Below are positions 1 to 7,007 of a DNA stretch of 11,369 bases, piece after piece (position 1 is the stretch's first letter; the number at the start of each line of letters is the position of its first letter). The position numbers were made by a program, and so were the translations under genes. Under the pieces are notes generated by a model that made no database searches, was not told where the DNA came from, and worked only from the letters and a program-made list of their open reading frames with translations. The stretch comes from UBA4661 sp002405405 (GTDB taxonomy: Bacteria > Bacteroidota > Ignavibacteria > Kapaibacteriales > UBA4661), in assembly GCA_036847245.1 (NCBI GenBank), contig DAIUAL010000102.1, positions 1-11,369 of the forward strand, written 5' to 3'.

Positions 1-673
1 CGCCCTTCACTGTCTCAACAACAGAAGCAGACGGACCAAGCTTCTCGCGAATTATCGATATATGCACATCAACTGTGCGGTCTATAACATGAATGCTCTC
101 GCCCCATATTCTGCGGAGCAACATATCGCGTTCAAAGACTTTGCCGCGATTAGAAGCAAGAAATGCTAAGAGTTCAAACTCTTTTTTGGGGAAGAAATGC
201 TCTTCATTGTCAATTTTCACCGTATAGTTTTGGCGGTTGATTTGTAAACCCTCAACAGTCAGAACTTCAGGGGCGGCAATAGTATCATTCTTAGGAGCAA
301 CTGTTCTACGAATATGAGTTTTTAAGCGAGTCAGCAAAACACGCGGACTGATAGGCTTTTGCACATAATCGTCAGCACCAAGTTCTAAGCCGACAATTTC
401 ATCAACTTCGCCGGATTTAGCCGTAAGAAAAATAACCGGAATATGCATAGTTGCAGGGTTTTTCCTCAGAGCACGGCATACTTCGAAACCGTCCATTTCA
501 GGCATCATGACATCGAGAATAATAGCATCGGGCTATGTTTCTTGGGCACGTGTCAGCCCCTCTGTGCCATTATGTGCTATCACCACACCATAACCTTCTT
601 TTTTCAGATTATAGGTCAGGAGATCGAGAATATCGTCTTCGTCATCAACAAGAAGAATTGTTTTGCCAAGCAT
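1..673 (-). pseudogene. PhoB/OmpR-type response regulator interrupted by an in-frame TAG; 3' end beyond the window
   Basis: Translating the minus strand gives a nearly complete two-component response regulator. The receiver domain (about residues 3-118) has the acidic pair D10-D11, phosphoacceptor D54 in ILDVMMPEMDG, T84 in FLTAK, and K106 in the YVQKP motif. A C-terminal winged-helix DNA-binding domain follows (about 130-224), with FPKKEFELLAFLASN, the WGE turn and DRTVDVHISIIREKLG. The frame is still open at base 2, at ETVKG. The family normally continues with a GYRF-like end, so only a handful of residues are missing. Codon 47 (bases 533-535) is TAG, at a position where the family usually has a polar residue just before PD.IILD. 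Everything after it is intact and in frame, so the lesion is recent, an assembly or sequencing error, or suppressed. Start: ATG at 673 gives MLGKTILLVDDE; an ATG at 682 (MFAM...) is also possible, and neither has a convincing ribosome binding site. A sensor kinase probably lies to the left, outside the window. Family assignment is firm; loss of function is inferred. Confidence 0.85.
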
Positions 674-744
674 AGCGAACATGAAAACTCTGAAAGAAGT
701 ATTCAACATAATGTCGTTGTTGAGTCGCAATATTACAAACTCCA

Positions 745-777
745 CTATGTTATGATGATATCGTCCTATGTTATGAT
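745..777. repeat. Two copies of CTATGTTATGAT, 21 bases apart
   Basis: CTATGTTATGAT occurs at 745-756 and again, identically, at 766-777. The 21-base offset is two helical turns, so both copies face the same side of the DNA. They lie about 72-104 bases upstream of the response-regulator start. OmpR/PhoB-family regulators bind tandem direct repeats, so an autoregulatory site is possible, but that is inference. Confidence 0.5.
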
Positions 778-850
778 TCGGTAACGCAGGATATAATGAG
801 CTATTAGTAACAATGTTCAAATCTCGACAAAAGAGGCATTCATAGAAACT

Positions 851-866
851 TACGTACTTCTACGTA
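851..866. repeat. Paired TACGTA palindromes, 10 bases apart
   Basis: TACGTA occurs at 851-856 and at 861-866. Each copy is self-complementary, and the 10-base offset places them on the same helical face. This could be an operator half-site pair in the divergent region. No regulator can be assigned. Confidence 0.3.
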
Positions 867-904
867 TTGGAGCGCGATGCTTGTATGAGCTAATTTTGCG
901 CAGG

Positions 905-954
905 GCATTGTGTGACCGTACCTGCACTTGTGCGAGGTCAAAATGTCCCAATGC
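905..954. promoter_or_regulatory. Nested inverted repeat, possible operator
   Basis: GCATTG (905-910) is complementary to CAATGC (949-954). Inside it, TGACC (913-917) is complementary to GGTCA (936-940). An alternative inner stem pairs ACCTGCA (920-926) with TGC-G-AGGT (931-938) around CTTG, with one bulged base. It lies upstream of the candidate -10 box of the adhesin gene, so it would act as DNA (an operator) rather than as leader RNA if that promoter is real. Confidence 0.3.
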
Positions 955-961
955 AATCGGC

Positions 962-1000
962 AAAACATTGAAAAACATTGGTAGTTATACTCAATATAAT
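962..1000 (+). promoter_or_regulatory. Candidate promoter of the adhesin gene with an AAAACATTG direct repeat
   Basis: TATAAT at 995-1000 lies 36 bases before the ATG at 1037, a plausible -10 box for a short leader. Just upstream, AAAACATTG is repeated at 962-970 and 972-980 with a 10-base period. No good -35 hexamer sits at the standard 16-18 base spacing: TTGAAA at 968-973 is 21 bases away. If the promoter is real, the repeat may be an activator site compensating for the poor -35. Confidence 0.35.
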
Positions 1001-1025
1001 TCCTTTTACCCATTTTTTACTTTAT

Positions 1026-1031
1026 AGGTGA
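1026..1031 (+). promoter_or_regulatory. Shine-Dalgarno sequence AGGTGA that fixes the start at 1037
   Basis: AGGTGA is followed by five bases (TCCCC) and then the ATG at 1037. The same AGGTGA precedes the ATG at 5602 (bases 5592-5597, four-base spacing). This favours ATG 1037 over the in-frame GTG at 1028, which lies inside the Shine-Dalgarno sequence. Confidence 0.7.
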
Positions 1032-1036
1032 TCCCC

Positions 1037-3247
1037 ATGAAAGCCACACGAACAGTTTTTCTGTGCTTCATGCTTGTTGCGGTTGTCTTTGGCATGCAGA
1101 ATGCATTTGCACAGCATTTGATGAATGATGCCTCCGGCTTCATTTCCAATTCCGGTACCATCCGCTGGTGTAATGACAATGCACGGTTTATCAATACCCA
1201 AGCAACGATTACCAATATCGTGAATACAGGTATCTTTGAGTCAACCGGTGCAAACTTCCAATTTACAGCAGGTACGATTGCAACAACTGCACTTGGTTCT
1301 TCTGTTGCTATGCGTGTGCCGGGGCAAACACGGTATTCTTCAGCGGGTACGGTGCAAACAGTTCATGCACGCTATTATGAAAATTTGAGTGTATCGCAAG
1401 CATCAATCAAAACAATCCCTGATGGTGTGTATGTGGGTAGTGCGAATGCCGGTAATGGTTTCTACCACGCAACCGGTGGTGCTCGGAGCTACCTTGGCAA
1501 TTTCTACTATGATGGTACAGTTGCTCAGAATGTATGGGCAGGTGAAACCTACAATGGTTTGAATTTCCAAAATGCAGGACCTAAAACATTGACATCGGGT
1601 ACCACAACTCTTATTACCAATGTTGCAGGCGCATTTACTCAGGAAGCATCGGCAACAGGTACACAACGTATTCTTGGTATTATGAATTTGGGTGCGAGTA
1701 CTTCAACGTTGCAAGCCGGTAGCGGTAACTTTGTCGTTGGTGATGGTACTGCTTCCAATGGTGCAGGTAATCCAGGTACGCTTCGTGTCGGTAACGCTGA
1801 CTTTATTATGGCGAATAACTCTGCAAATAGCCAAGGTCTTGTGATGACAACCTCTGCTACAGGTCGTTTGGTTGTGGGCACCAATAATACCTTCTCGCTT
1901 TCAGCGCTTGGTGGTGGTGGTACAGCCGGTACCGTACGACTCGGCGCTAACCACACGATGGTTGTAACAGGGACATTCCAAAACAATGAGCCGGTGGGTA
2001 CACGGACTAACATGCTTTATGATCCCACTTCAACAGTATGGTATAATGGTGTAGCAGCAAACCAAGTCATTGTACCAACTATTGACATGGGTGTGGGTAA
2101 TACTCCATACTATTATGGTAACCTCCGTTTAGATGGTGGTATAAAATTGGCAACAGCGGGTAATGTTATTGTTGCGGCAGGTGATATCAGCGTTACCGGA
2201 AGTACGCTGAACTTAACCACCAATAATATCACGCTCGTTGCAACCAATGCTAATGCTCTTGTTGCTTTCGGTAGCACTGTGGAAACAGGTAATACCGATA
2301 ATAGTGAGATTATTGGTCGCTTCCTGCGGACAACGACGACGGGTGGCAAACGCTATGTGTATAACAACCGCCTAACTAGTACGCAATTTACTTCCGGCAC
2401 GAATCCAAGTAGTATGACAATTACGATGATTCCGGGTCAGCCAACATCAGATTATATCGCTTCAACCGACGTAAATCGCTATACCAATATCGCGTATGCG
2501 ACAAACAGTACCGATTGGTTTGCTCAGTTGCAAATTGGGTTCTTGCGCTCAGAAACAGGGGCAACACTCAATCTTAATCGTTTGTTGATGTTCAATGACC
2601 CGGCAGGTCCAAGCAATGCAATTAAGTATGGTACGGGTTATTCTTATGATCGTTCAGGTGTTGCAACCACAACACTGGCGTCATTGACATTGCCCGGTTT
2701 CCGTCCGGCAGCTGCAACAACAACAAACTCTTTGTCAACCCTTGCTAATGGCAATGACTTGCTGTTGTCGAGCCGTCCGGTGCAAGTTATTTCTGTTAAT
2801 CATGGTCGTTGGTCGAATCCGGGTACCTGGGATACCGGTGAGCAACCATTCCCAACCGATGATGTTTTGGTACGCCATACCGTCCACGGTGGTTTTGTTC
2901 GTCCTATTGATAACTACATCAATGACGAAAATTTCCACCCTGGTCGTAGCGCAACTTCGCTTGCAAATAGTATCGAGATTGCAGCGCCAGCGGCAGGTTT
3001 CTTGAACCCATCGTTGGTGTGGGGTAATACCGGTGCATTAAATCTTTTCCGCACATCACCCAATGCTTTTGTCTTGAATCGTGCGGGTACAGCAGCGGTA
3101 ACGGATAACCAAGCAGCTTCGTCAGGTAACACAAACCTATACACTGGTTTTGTCGTCTTTGGTGGTACAACATTCCGCACAGCGAACTTCTATAATAATG
3201 GTGCGATTACAAATGCCGGTTTGATCGACGTTTGTAATTGCGACTAA
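1037..3247 (+). CDS. Secreted adhesin-like beta-helix protein with a WSNPxTW motif (736 aa)
   Basis: I recognise the type of protein but not a named gene. A signal peptide is clear: KATR, a hydrophobic stretch, and cleavage after A25 (AFA|QHLMN). The mature chain is rich in G, N, T, S, A and V. It opens with N-x-G-x-I strands (GFISNSGTIRWCN), then beta-helix-like segments with YNGLNFQNAGPKTLTSG (about 170-190) and YYGNLRLDGGIKLATAG (about 357-373), both close to the YNNLTLSGSGTKTL patterns of Bacteroidota surface proteins. An EIIGRF...YVYNN beta-sandwich segment starts near 424, and the motif GRWSNPGTWDTGE at 590-602. It has only three cysteines after the signal peptide: C45, and C733 and C735 at the extreme C-terminus (DVCNCD). 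No T9SS CTD, autotransporter barrel or LPXTG motif is present, so its export and anchoring route is unclear. The closest neighbour in architecture is the next gene. ATG 1037 was chosen over GTG 1028 because of the Shine-Dalgarno sequence and the signal peptide. Confidence 0.8.
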   Translation: MKATRTVFLCFMLVAVVFGMQNAFAQHLMNDASGFISNSGTIRWCNDNARFINTQATITNIVNTGIFESTGANFQFTAGTIATTALGSSVAMRVPGQTRYSSAGTVQTVHARYYENLSVSQASIKTIPDGVYVGSANAGNGFYHATGGARSYLGNFYYDGTVAQNVWAGETYNGLNFQNAGPKTLTSGTTTLITNVAGAFTQEASATGTQRILGIMNLGASTSTLQAGSGNFVVGDGTASNGAGNPGTLRVGNADFIMANNSANSQGLVMTTSATGRLVVGTNNTFSLSALGGGGTAGTVRLGANHTMVVTGTFQNNEPVGTRTNMLYDPTSTVWYNGVAANQVIVPTIDMGVGNTPYYYGNLRLDGGIKLATAGNVIVAAGDISVTGSTLNLTTNNITLVATNANALVAFGSTVETGNTDNSEIIGRFLRTTTTGGKRYVYNNRLTSTQFTSGTNPSSMTITMIPGQPTSDYIASTDVNRYTNIAYATNSTDWFAQLQIGFLRSETGATLNLNRLLMFNDPAGPSNAIKYGTGYSYDRSGVATTTLASLTLPGFRPAAATTTNSLSTLANGNDLLLSSRPVQVISVNHGRWSNPGTWDTGEQPFPTDDVLVRHTVHGGFVRPIDNYINDENFHPGRSATSLANSIEIAAPAAGFLNPSLVWGNTGALNLFRTSPNAFVLNRAGTAAVTDNQAASSGNTNLYTGFVVFGGTTFRTANFYNNGAITNAGLIDVCNCD

Positions 3248-3260
3248 GCAGGTCATAGCG

Positions 3261-3310
3261 AGTGCATGGCAGGTTGATAGTGGTACAAGCTCTCATCTCT
3301 GTCATGCACT
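3261..3310 (+). other. Hairpin between the two adhesin-like genes
   Basis: AGTGCATGGCAG (3261-3272) pairs with CTGTCATGCACT (3299-3310): 12 base pairs with one G-U, around a 26-base loop, beginning 14 bases after the upstream stop codon. The bases that follow are TTGTGTAAAG, not a run of U, so this is not a typical intrinsic terminator. It may be a partial terminator or an mRNA-stability element that sets different levels of the two neighbouring proteins. Confidence 0.5.
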
Positions 3311-3345
3311 TTGTGTAAAGAAACATTGTTATTTGTGAGAACAAT

Positions 3346-5589
3346 ATGCTTCAGCATAACATCATACTAACATATATTCAGCAAAGTAGTCGCATGACTG
3401 CTGTGGTGGGTATGGTGTTAATGGTGTGGTGTAGTGTTCTATCGGCACAGACGAATAACGCAAATAACGCCCTTATGGATAATACCGGGTTTATTCGTAA
3501 TACCGGGACAATTCGAATCAGTGGTATAACGCGTGGTAATACCAATGCGAATGCTTTTGTTGATAATCGTGGCGGTACCATGCGTTTTGGTGGTACAACA
3601 TTTTTGGCACAAGATACGCTCTTGGGGCGTGCCGAATTTGTGATGAATAATCCTGAACTTCGTCAGTTTGTGCCACAGATTACCTATAGTGTCATTCAAA
3701 TGACAGGAGCAAGCATCAAAGCACTTGATTCTGTCGGGCATCGTAGAAATCTTGTGTCATTGGATAGTTTGATGACCGATGGTGCGGCTGAGATTGCTAT
3801 GGGGCAGCAATATGAGATTATTGCTCGCGGGCATGTTCAGCATGATGGCTTCATCAACCGTGCATTTACGCATGGTAAGGTGCAGATGACTAATCGTGTA
3901 AACGAGACGAACAGTCATAATGTCAGCGGACGTGGTGAATTTAAGCGCTTAGAGTTAAATAATCTTTCCGGTGCAGATGTTGTGAGCGGTGGTGGTTTCA
4001 CTGTACGTAATCAATTAGACTTGACACAGGGTGAATTCCGTAACTCAACAGCGAATAATTTTCGCGTTGGAGATAATGCACAGATCATTCGCAATGTAGC
4101 GGGGAGTCTCCGTTCTGAGCCAAATTTTGATGGTACTGTCAATGTTCGATATGTCGGCACGGGTAGTGTTATTGTCGGTGGGGAAATTCCTTCGTTAACA
4201 CCCGGAGCGGCAGGTCGGCTACAAGATTTGGAAGTACTCAATACAGGTGGTGTAACGATTCAAAAAACAATGACGGTTAATCGTTCAATGACGGTTGCCT
4301 CAAAAATCTTTACCGAATCGCAAAACCGTATCGACACATTAGTGTACACGGCGCGTAACAATCCGGTGTATTTGAATGATACAGCAGAAGTGATCGGCAC
4401 CATGCGTCGAATTAACTTAGCGGTTGGAGATTCTTCCTTGAATCTTTTTCACAATCAATTTACGCATGTTCGCTTTCCCACAGTTGCTTCGCAAGGTGCA
4501 GTACGAGTTCTCTCGATGCGTGTTCTTCCGAATGCAACGCCGATTCCTGAGTCCAATCCCGATAGTCGCAATAAAGTACGACGTGCTTTTGATGTCCGGG
4601 CATTTGACCAACAAGGCGGATCGGTAACTACAGGTTTTGCTCCTGAGATTGGCTATGCATGGCGCAGACGAACAATTGATGAAACTAATCAACGTAACAT
4701 CAGTCGCATTCAGTTGCAATACTTTGATGAACTGCGCAGTGCATGGGCATCGGCAGGGGCAACGGGTTTGACGCAAGTGTCAACATCGGGGAATTGGGCA
4801 TACGGCGCATCGCGGAATGTGCAAACACTTGGTTTTATGGCATTGGGCGATGATTCGCGTATTCCGGCACAGTTAAGTGTACGAGTATTATTGGAAGGTG
4901 CGTATAATTGGGGGCGTTCTGCACAAGACACTATGATGATGACGACTAAGTTGCGTCAAGATGGCTTGATCCCGCGCCGACCGGTGAATACATATCCGTA
5001 CAATCTTGATACGAATTTAACCAGTAGCTTTAGTAATCAATTTCCTGTTCCGAGTATTTCAGAGGATATTGTGGATTGGGTCTTGATTGAATTACGGAGA
5101 ACCATTACACCTGATTCCAATGCGATTTACAAAATCGCGTTTTTGCGCCGTGACGGTTTCGTAGTCGATATCGATGGTTTAACCCCGCTTCGTGTCAATG
5201 CTTCGGGTAGTTTTTATGTGGTCGTGCATCATCGTAATCACCTTGCTATGATGTCGGACTTGAGATACTCCATGACACCTGATTTGGTGCAAAATGTTGA
5301 AATGCTGAGAGTGACGGATGTTCTTGGCGGTCGCAATGTGATGAAAGAAATCGAGCGTATCAATGGTGTTGGTGTGTGGGTCATGCCGGGGGGAGATATC
5401 AATGGCGATGGTGTTGTTGATAACAGTGATATAAACTATCGTGTTAGTGCTCTGACTCCTTGGCAACAAGTCTTTAGAGATTTGGAGTATAATCTCCGAG
5501 ATGCTGACATGAATGGGTACATTTCAACCGGGGATTTGAATCTTTCGTGGAATAATCGCGGTCGTTCGACCAATGTACTTCGACGATAG
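3346..5589 (+). CDS. Secreted multidomain protein with C-terminal dockerin-like calcium loops (747 aa)
   Basis: The signal peptide has a long n-region and a hydrophobic core at about 18-33, with cleavage after A34 (VLSA|QTNN). An ATG at 3394 would leave no positive charge before the core, so 3346 is preferred; only a weak GAGAA precedes it. The mature chain starts with ALMDNTGFIRNTGTIR, matching the previous protein, followed by N-x-G beta-helix-like repeats. EVIGTMRR (about 348-355) starts a beta-sandwich region also present upstream. The C-terminal third carries a module seen in many Bacteroidota exported proteins: VRVLLEGAYN (about 513-522), VDWVLIELRR (576-585), a DGFVVDIDG segment and VVVHHRNHL. 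It ends with two canonical loops of type D-x-N/D-x-D/N-G-x5-D: D684-D695 (DINGDGVVDNSD) and D719-D730 (DADMNGYISTGD), then WNNRG. This pair resembles a type I dockerin. No T9SS CTD follows. The stop codon lies 12 bases before the next start, so the two genes are very likely co-translated. Confidence 0.8.
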   Translation: MLQHNIILTYIQQSSRMTAVVGMVLMVWCSVLSAQTNNANNALMDNTGFIRNTGTIRISGITRGNTNANAFVDNRGGTMRFGGTTFLAQDTLLGRAEFVMNNPELRQFVPQITYSVIQMTGASIKALDSVGHRRNLVSLDSLMTDGAAEIAMGQQYEIIARGHVQHDGFINRAFTHGKVQMTNRVNETNSHNVSGRGEFKRLELNNLSGADVVSGGGFTVRNQLDLTQGEFRNSTANNFRVGDNAQIIRNVAGSLRSEPNFDGTVNVRYVGTGSVIVGGEIPSLTPGAAGRLQDLEVLNTGGVTIQKTMTVNRSMTVASKIFTESQNRIDTLVYTARNNPVYLNDTAEVIGTMRRINLAVGDSSLNLFHNQFTHVRFPTVASQGAVRVLSMRVLPNATPIPESNPDSRNKVRRAFDVRAFDQQGGSVTTGFAPEIGYAWRRRTIDETNQRNISRIQLQYFDELRSAWASAGATGLTQVSTSGNWAYGASRNVQTLGFMALGDDSRIPAQLSVRVLLEGAYNWGRSAQDTMMMTTKLRQDGLIPRRPVNTYPYNLDTNLTSSFSNQFPVPSISEDIVDWVLIELRRTITPDSNAIYKIAFLRRDGFVVDIDGLTPLRVNASGSFYVVVHHRNHLAMMSDLRYSMTPDLVQNVEMLRVTDVLGGRNVMKEIERINGVGVWVMPGGDINGDGVVDNSDINYRVSALTPWQQVFRDLEYNLRDADMNGYISTGDLNLSWNNRGRSTNVLRR

Positions 5590-5601
5590 GCAGGTGATAC
5601 T

Positions 5602-6888
5602 ATGCTGAAACGGTCGTTGTCTATCCTTGTTTTGCTTGTTGGTGCTCTTGCGCTTCTCAGTCTGCAAGCACTACCATTGTCTGCTCAATATCTTACAGAT
5701 ACCGTTGCACAAATTTCGGCAACACGCTTTGAGCTACAAGCAGGTAATCGCGTCAGTTTTGAAATTCGTGTGCGTGCAATTGTACCACGCTGGCGCAAAT
5801 TGGCGAATGCTACTTTATCATTGGCATTGCCATCAACAGTACGACTCACCGATGCACGGTTAGATTCAACCTCATTTAATCGAGCGGTCTATCGCGACAC
5901 TGTTGCCATTCAAGATAGCATCATTCAGATTGCATGGGCTGGCCCTGATTCTGCCGATGCATGTGCGAATGTTGGTTTTGTGAGTGACCCTCAGAATACA
6001 ACAGATCGAGGATTTTTGATTGGACGATATAGTCTGAGTTATACCGGTACCTTACCGATTCCTACGGCACGATTTCAACCAATTTTTAAATATCAGTACA
6101 TGGCATATAAGTTAGAGCGGGATACTATTTTCCCGCGGCGTGGTGTACAGTTATCACGCAATGACAATATCGACTTAGTCAGTGCTACTGCAAACCAACA
6201 ATCGCTTGCTTTTTTTGTAGATACTGATTTGCCTATTATGAATGTCATTGATTTTCGACCGGTATATTTGGGTGAAAAATCAGCAGAAATTACATGGCGC
6301 ACCACAAGTGAGTTTGCTAATCGTGGCTTTGTGCTTGCTCGTGGCATACGACCAACGGGTGATCTCAATAATAATAATGTGGACTTTATTGATACGGTTG
6401 CTGTGTATCGGAATGATACAACCTTGGTTGGCTTGCAATCCAGCCGCAATGAGCGCAGGTATAGAGTGATGGATAGCACCATCCGCTACCGCGATGAGGT
6501 GTATGCGTACAAGTTGTTGTATGATAATTCTTCCACTAATCGCCGTGTGGAAGTAACAACAGGTTCGCTCTTTGTTCCGAATTCCGTTATTTCTTCTGTA
6601 ACGGCATCGCCCAATCCATTATCTGCCGCAAGTAATATCGTAACGATTGACTTTACGGTGGATGATAGAGTAACCGTTACGGTGAAAGTCTATGATGCGT
6701 TCGGGCGTGAAATTGCCACACTCAGGAGCAATGAAGTCATGGATATCGGTCCACATAGCGTTCAATGGAATGCAGGTGCAGTTGCATCGCAGGGTATGTA
6801 TTCAGTTGTTATCACCGCAATTCCTACCGATGGCAATCAGGATGTTATTCGAAGTACTGCCTTTGTAAAAATTCAGTTGATTCGATAG
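5602..6888 (+). CDS. T9SS-secreted surface protein with a C-terminal sorting domain (428 aa)
   Basis: A strong start: AGGTGA four bases upstream of the ATG, then a classical signal peptide (MLKR, hydrophobic core, LPLSA|QYLTD). Residues about 35-200 look like an extracellular beta-sandwich (LQAGNRVSFEIRVRA, NATLSLALPSTVRL). Residues about 205-320 contain the ITWRTTSEFANRGFVLARG pattern typical of fibronectin-like modules next to T9SS tails. Residues about 331-428 are a type A T9SS sorting domain: ASPNPLS at 335-341, VKVYDAFGREIATL, GPHSVQWNAG, SQGMYSVVI, and a short strand ending in KIQLIR. In this pathway the CTD takes the protein across the outer membrane, and it is usually cleaved and the protein attached to surface lipid. 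The N-terminal region resembles the Ig/cohesin-like folds of this group, but I cannot prove a cohesin. Co-transcription with the dockerin-like gene is likely. Confidence 0.85.
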   Translation: MLKRSLSILVLLVGALALLSLQALPLSAQYLTDTVAQISATRFELQAGNRVSFEIRVRAIVPRWRKLANATLSLALPSTVRLTDARLDSTSFNRAVYRDTVAIQDSIIQIAWAGPDSADACANVGFVSDPQNTTDRGFLIGRYSLSYTGTLPIPTARFQPIFKYQYMAYKLERDTIFPRRGVQLSRNDNIDLVSATANQQSLAFFVDTDLPIMNVIDFRPVYLGEKSAEITWRTTSEFANRGFVLARGIRPTGDLNNNNVDFIDTVAVYRNDTTLVGLQSSRNERRYRVMDSTIRYRDEVYAYKLLYDNSSTNRRVEVTTGSLFVPNSVISSVTASPNPLSAASNIVTIDFTVDDRVTVTVKVYDAFGREIATLRSNEVMDIGPHSVQWNAGAVASQGMYSVVITAIPTDGNQDVIRSTAFVKIQLIR

Positions 6889-7007
6889 CCGTATCATGTG
6901 TTTGTTCTTAACCATGGAGATATTCTTGTTCGCTACGCACCCAATTCTCCGTATCTTATGCTTTGCTTGTTGAAGTGATTTCATCGGCTTTTCCTTCCAT
7001 TTCTCGC

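Larger units (their letters stand above)
674..1036. other. Divergent intergenic region between the response regulator and the surface-protein genes
   Basis: These 363 non-coding bases separate the minus-strand regulator from the plus-strand adhesin gene, so promoters for both should lie here. They hold a 12-base direct repeat at a 21-base period (745-777), two TACGTA palindromes 10 bases apart (851-866), a nested inverted repeat (905-954), a 9-base direct repeat at a 10-base period (962-980), and TATAAT at 995-1000. I see no ORF with coding character and no RNA gene. Confidence 0.6.

Noticed and set aside
533..535. TAG as a reassigned sense codon in this organism
   Set aside because: The genes ending at 5589, 6888 and 10455 all terminate in TAG at sensible family ends, so it works as a stop.
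443..784. Plus-strand 113-codon reading frame
   Set aside because: It lies antisense to the response regulator and its upstream region and has no recognisable protein features.
792..797. Plus-strand TATAAT as a promoter
   Set aside because: The hexamer at the -35 distance is TGTTAT, and no gene starts within 230 bases downstream.
1028..1036. GTG start three codons upstream for the first adhesin-like gene
   Set aside because: The GTG overlaps the AGGTGA Shine-Dalgarno sequence that serves the ATG at 1037.
3245..3277. Premature stop in the first adhesin-like gene hiding a T9SS sorting domain
   Set aside because: Reading past TAA in frame meets TGA at 3275-3277 after nine codons, with no CTD-like sequence; a hairpin lies there instead.
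6963..7007. TTG start giving a 15-residue longer OmpA-repeat protein
   Set aside because: The extension places an acidic, non-signal stretch before a perfect signal peptide beginning at ATG 7008.
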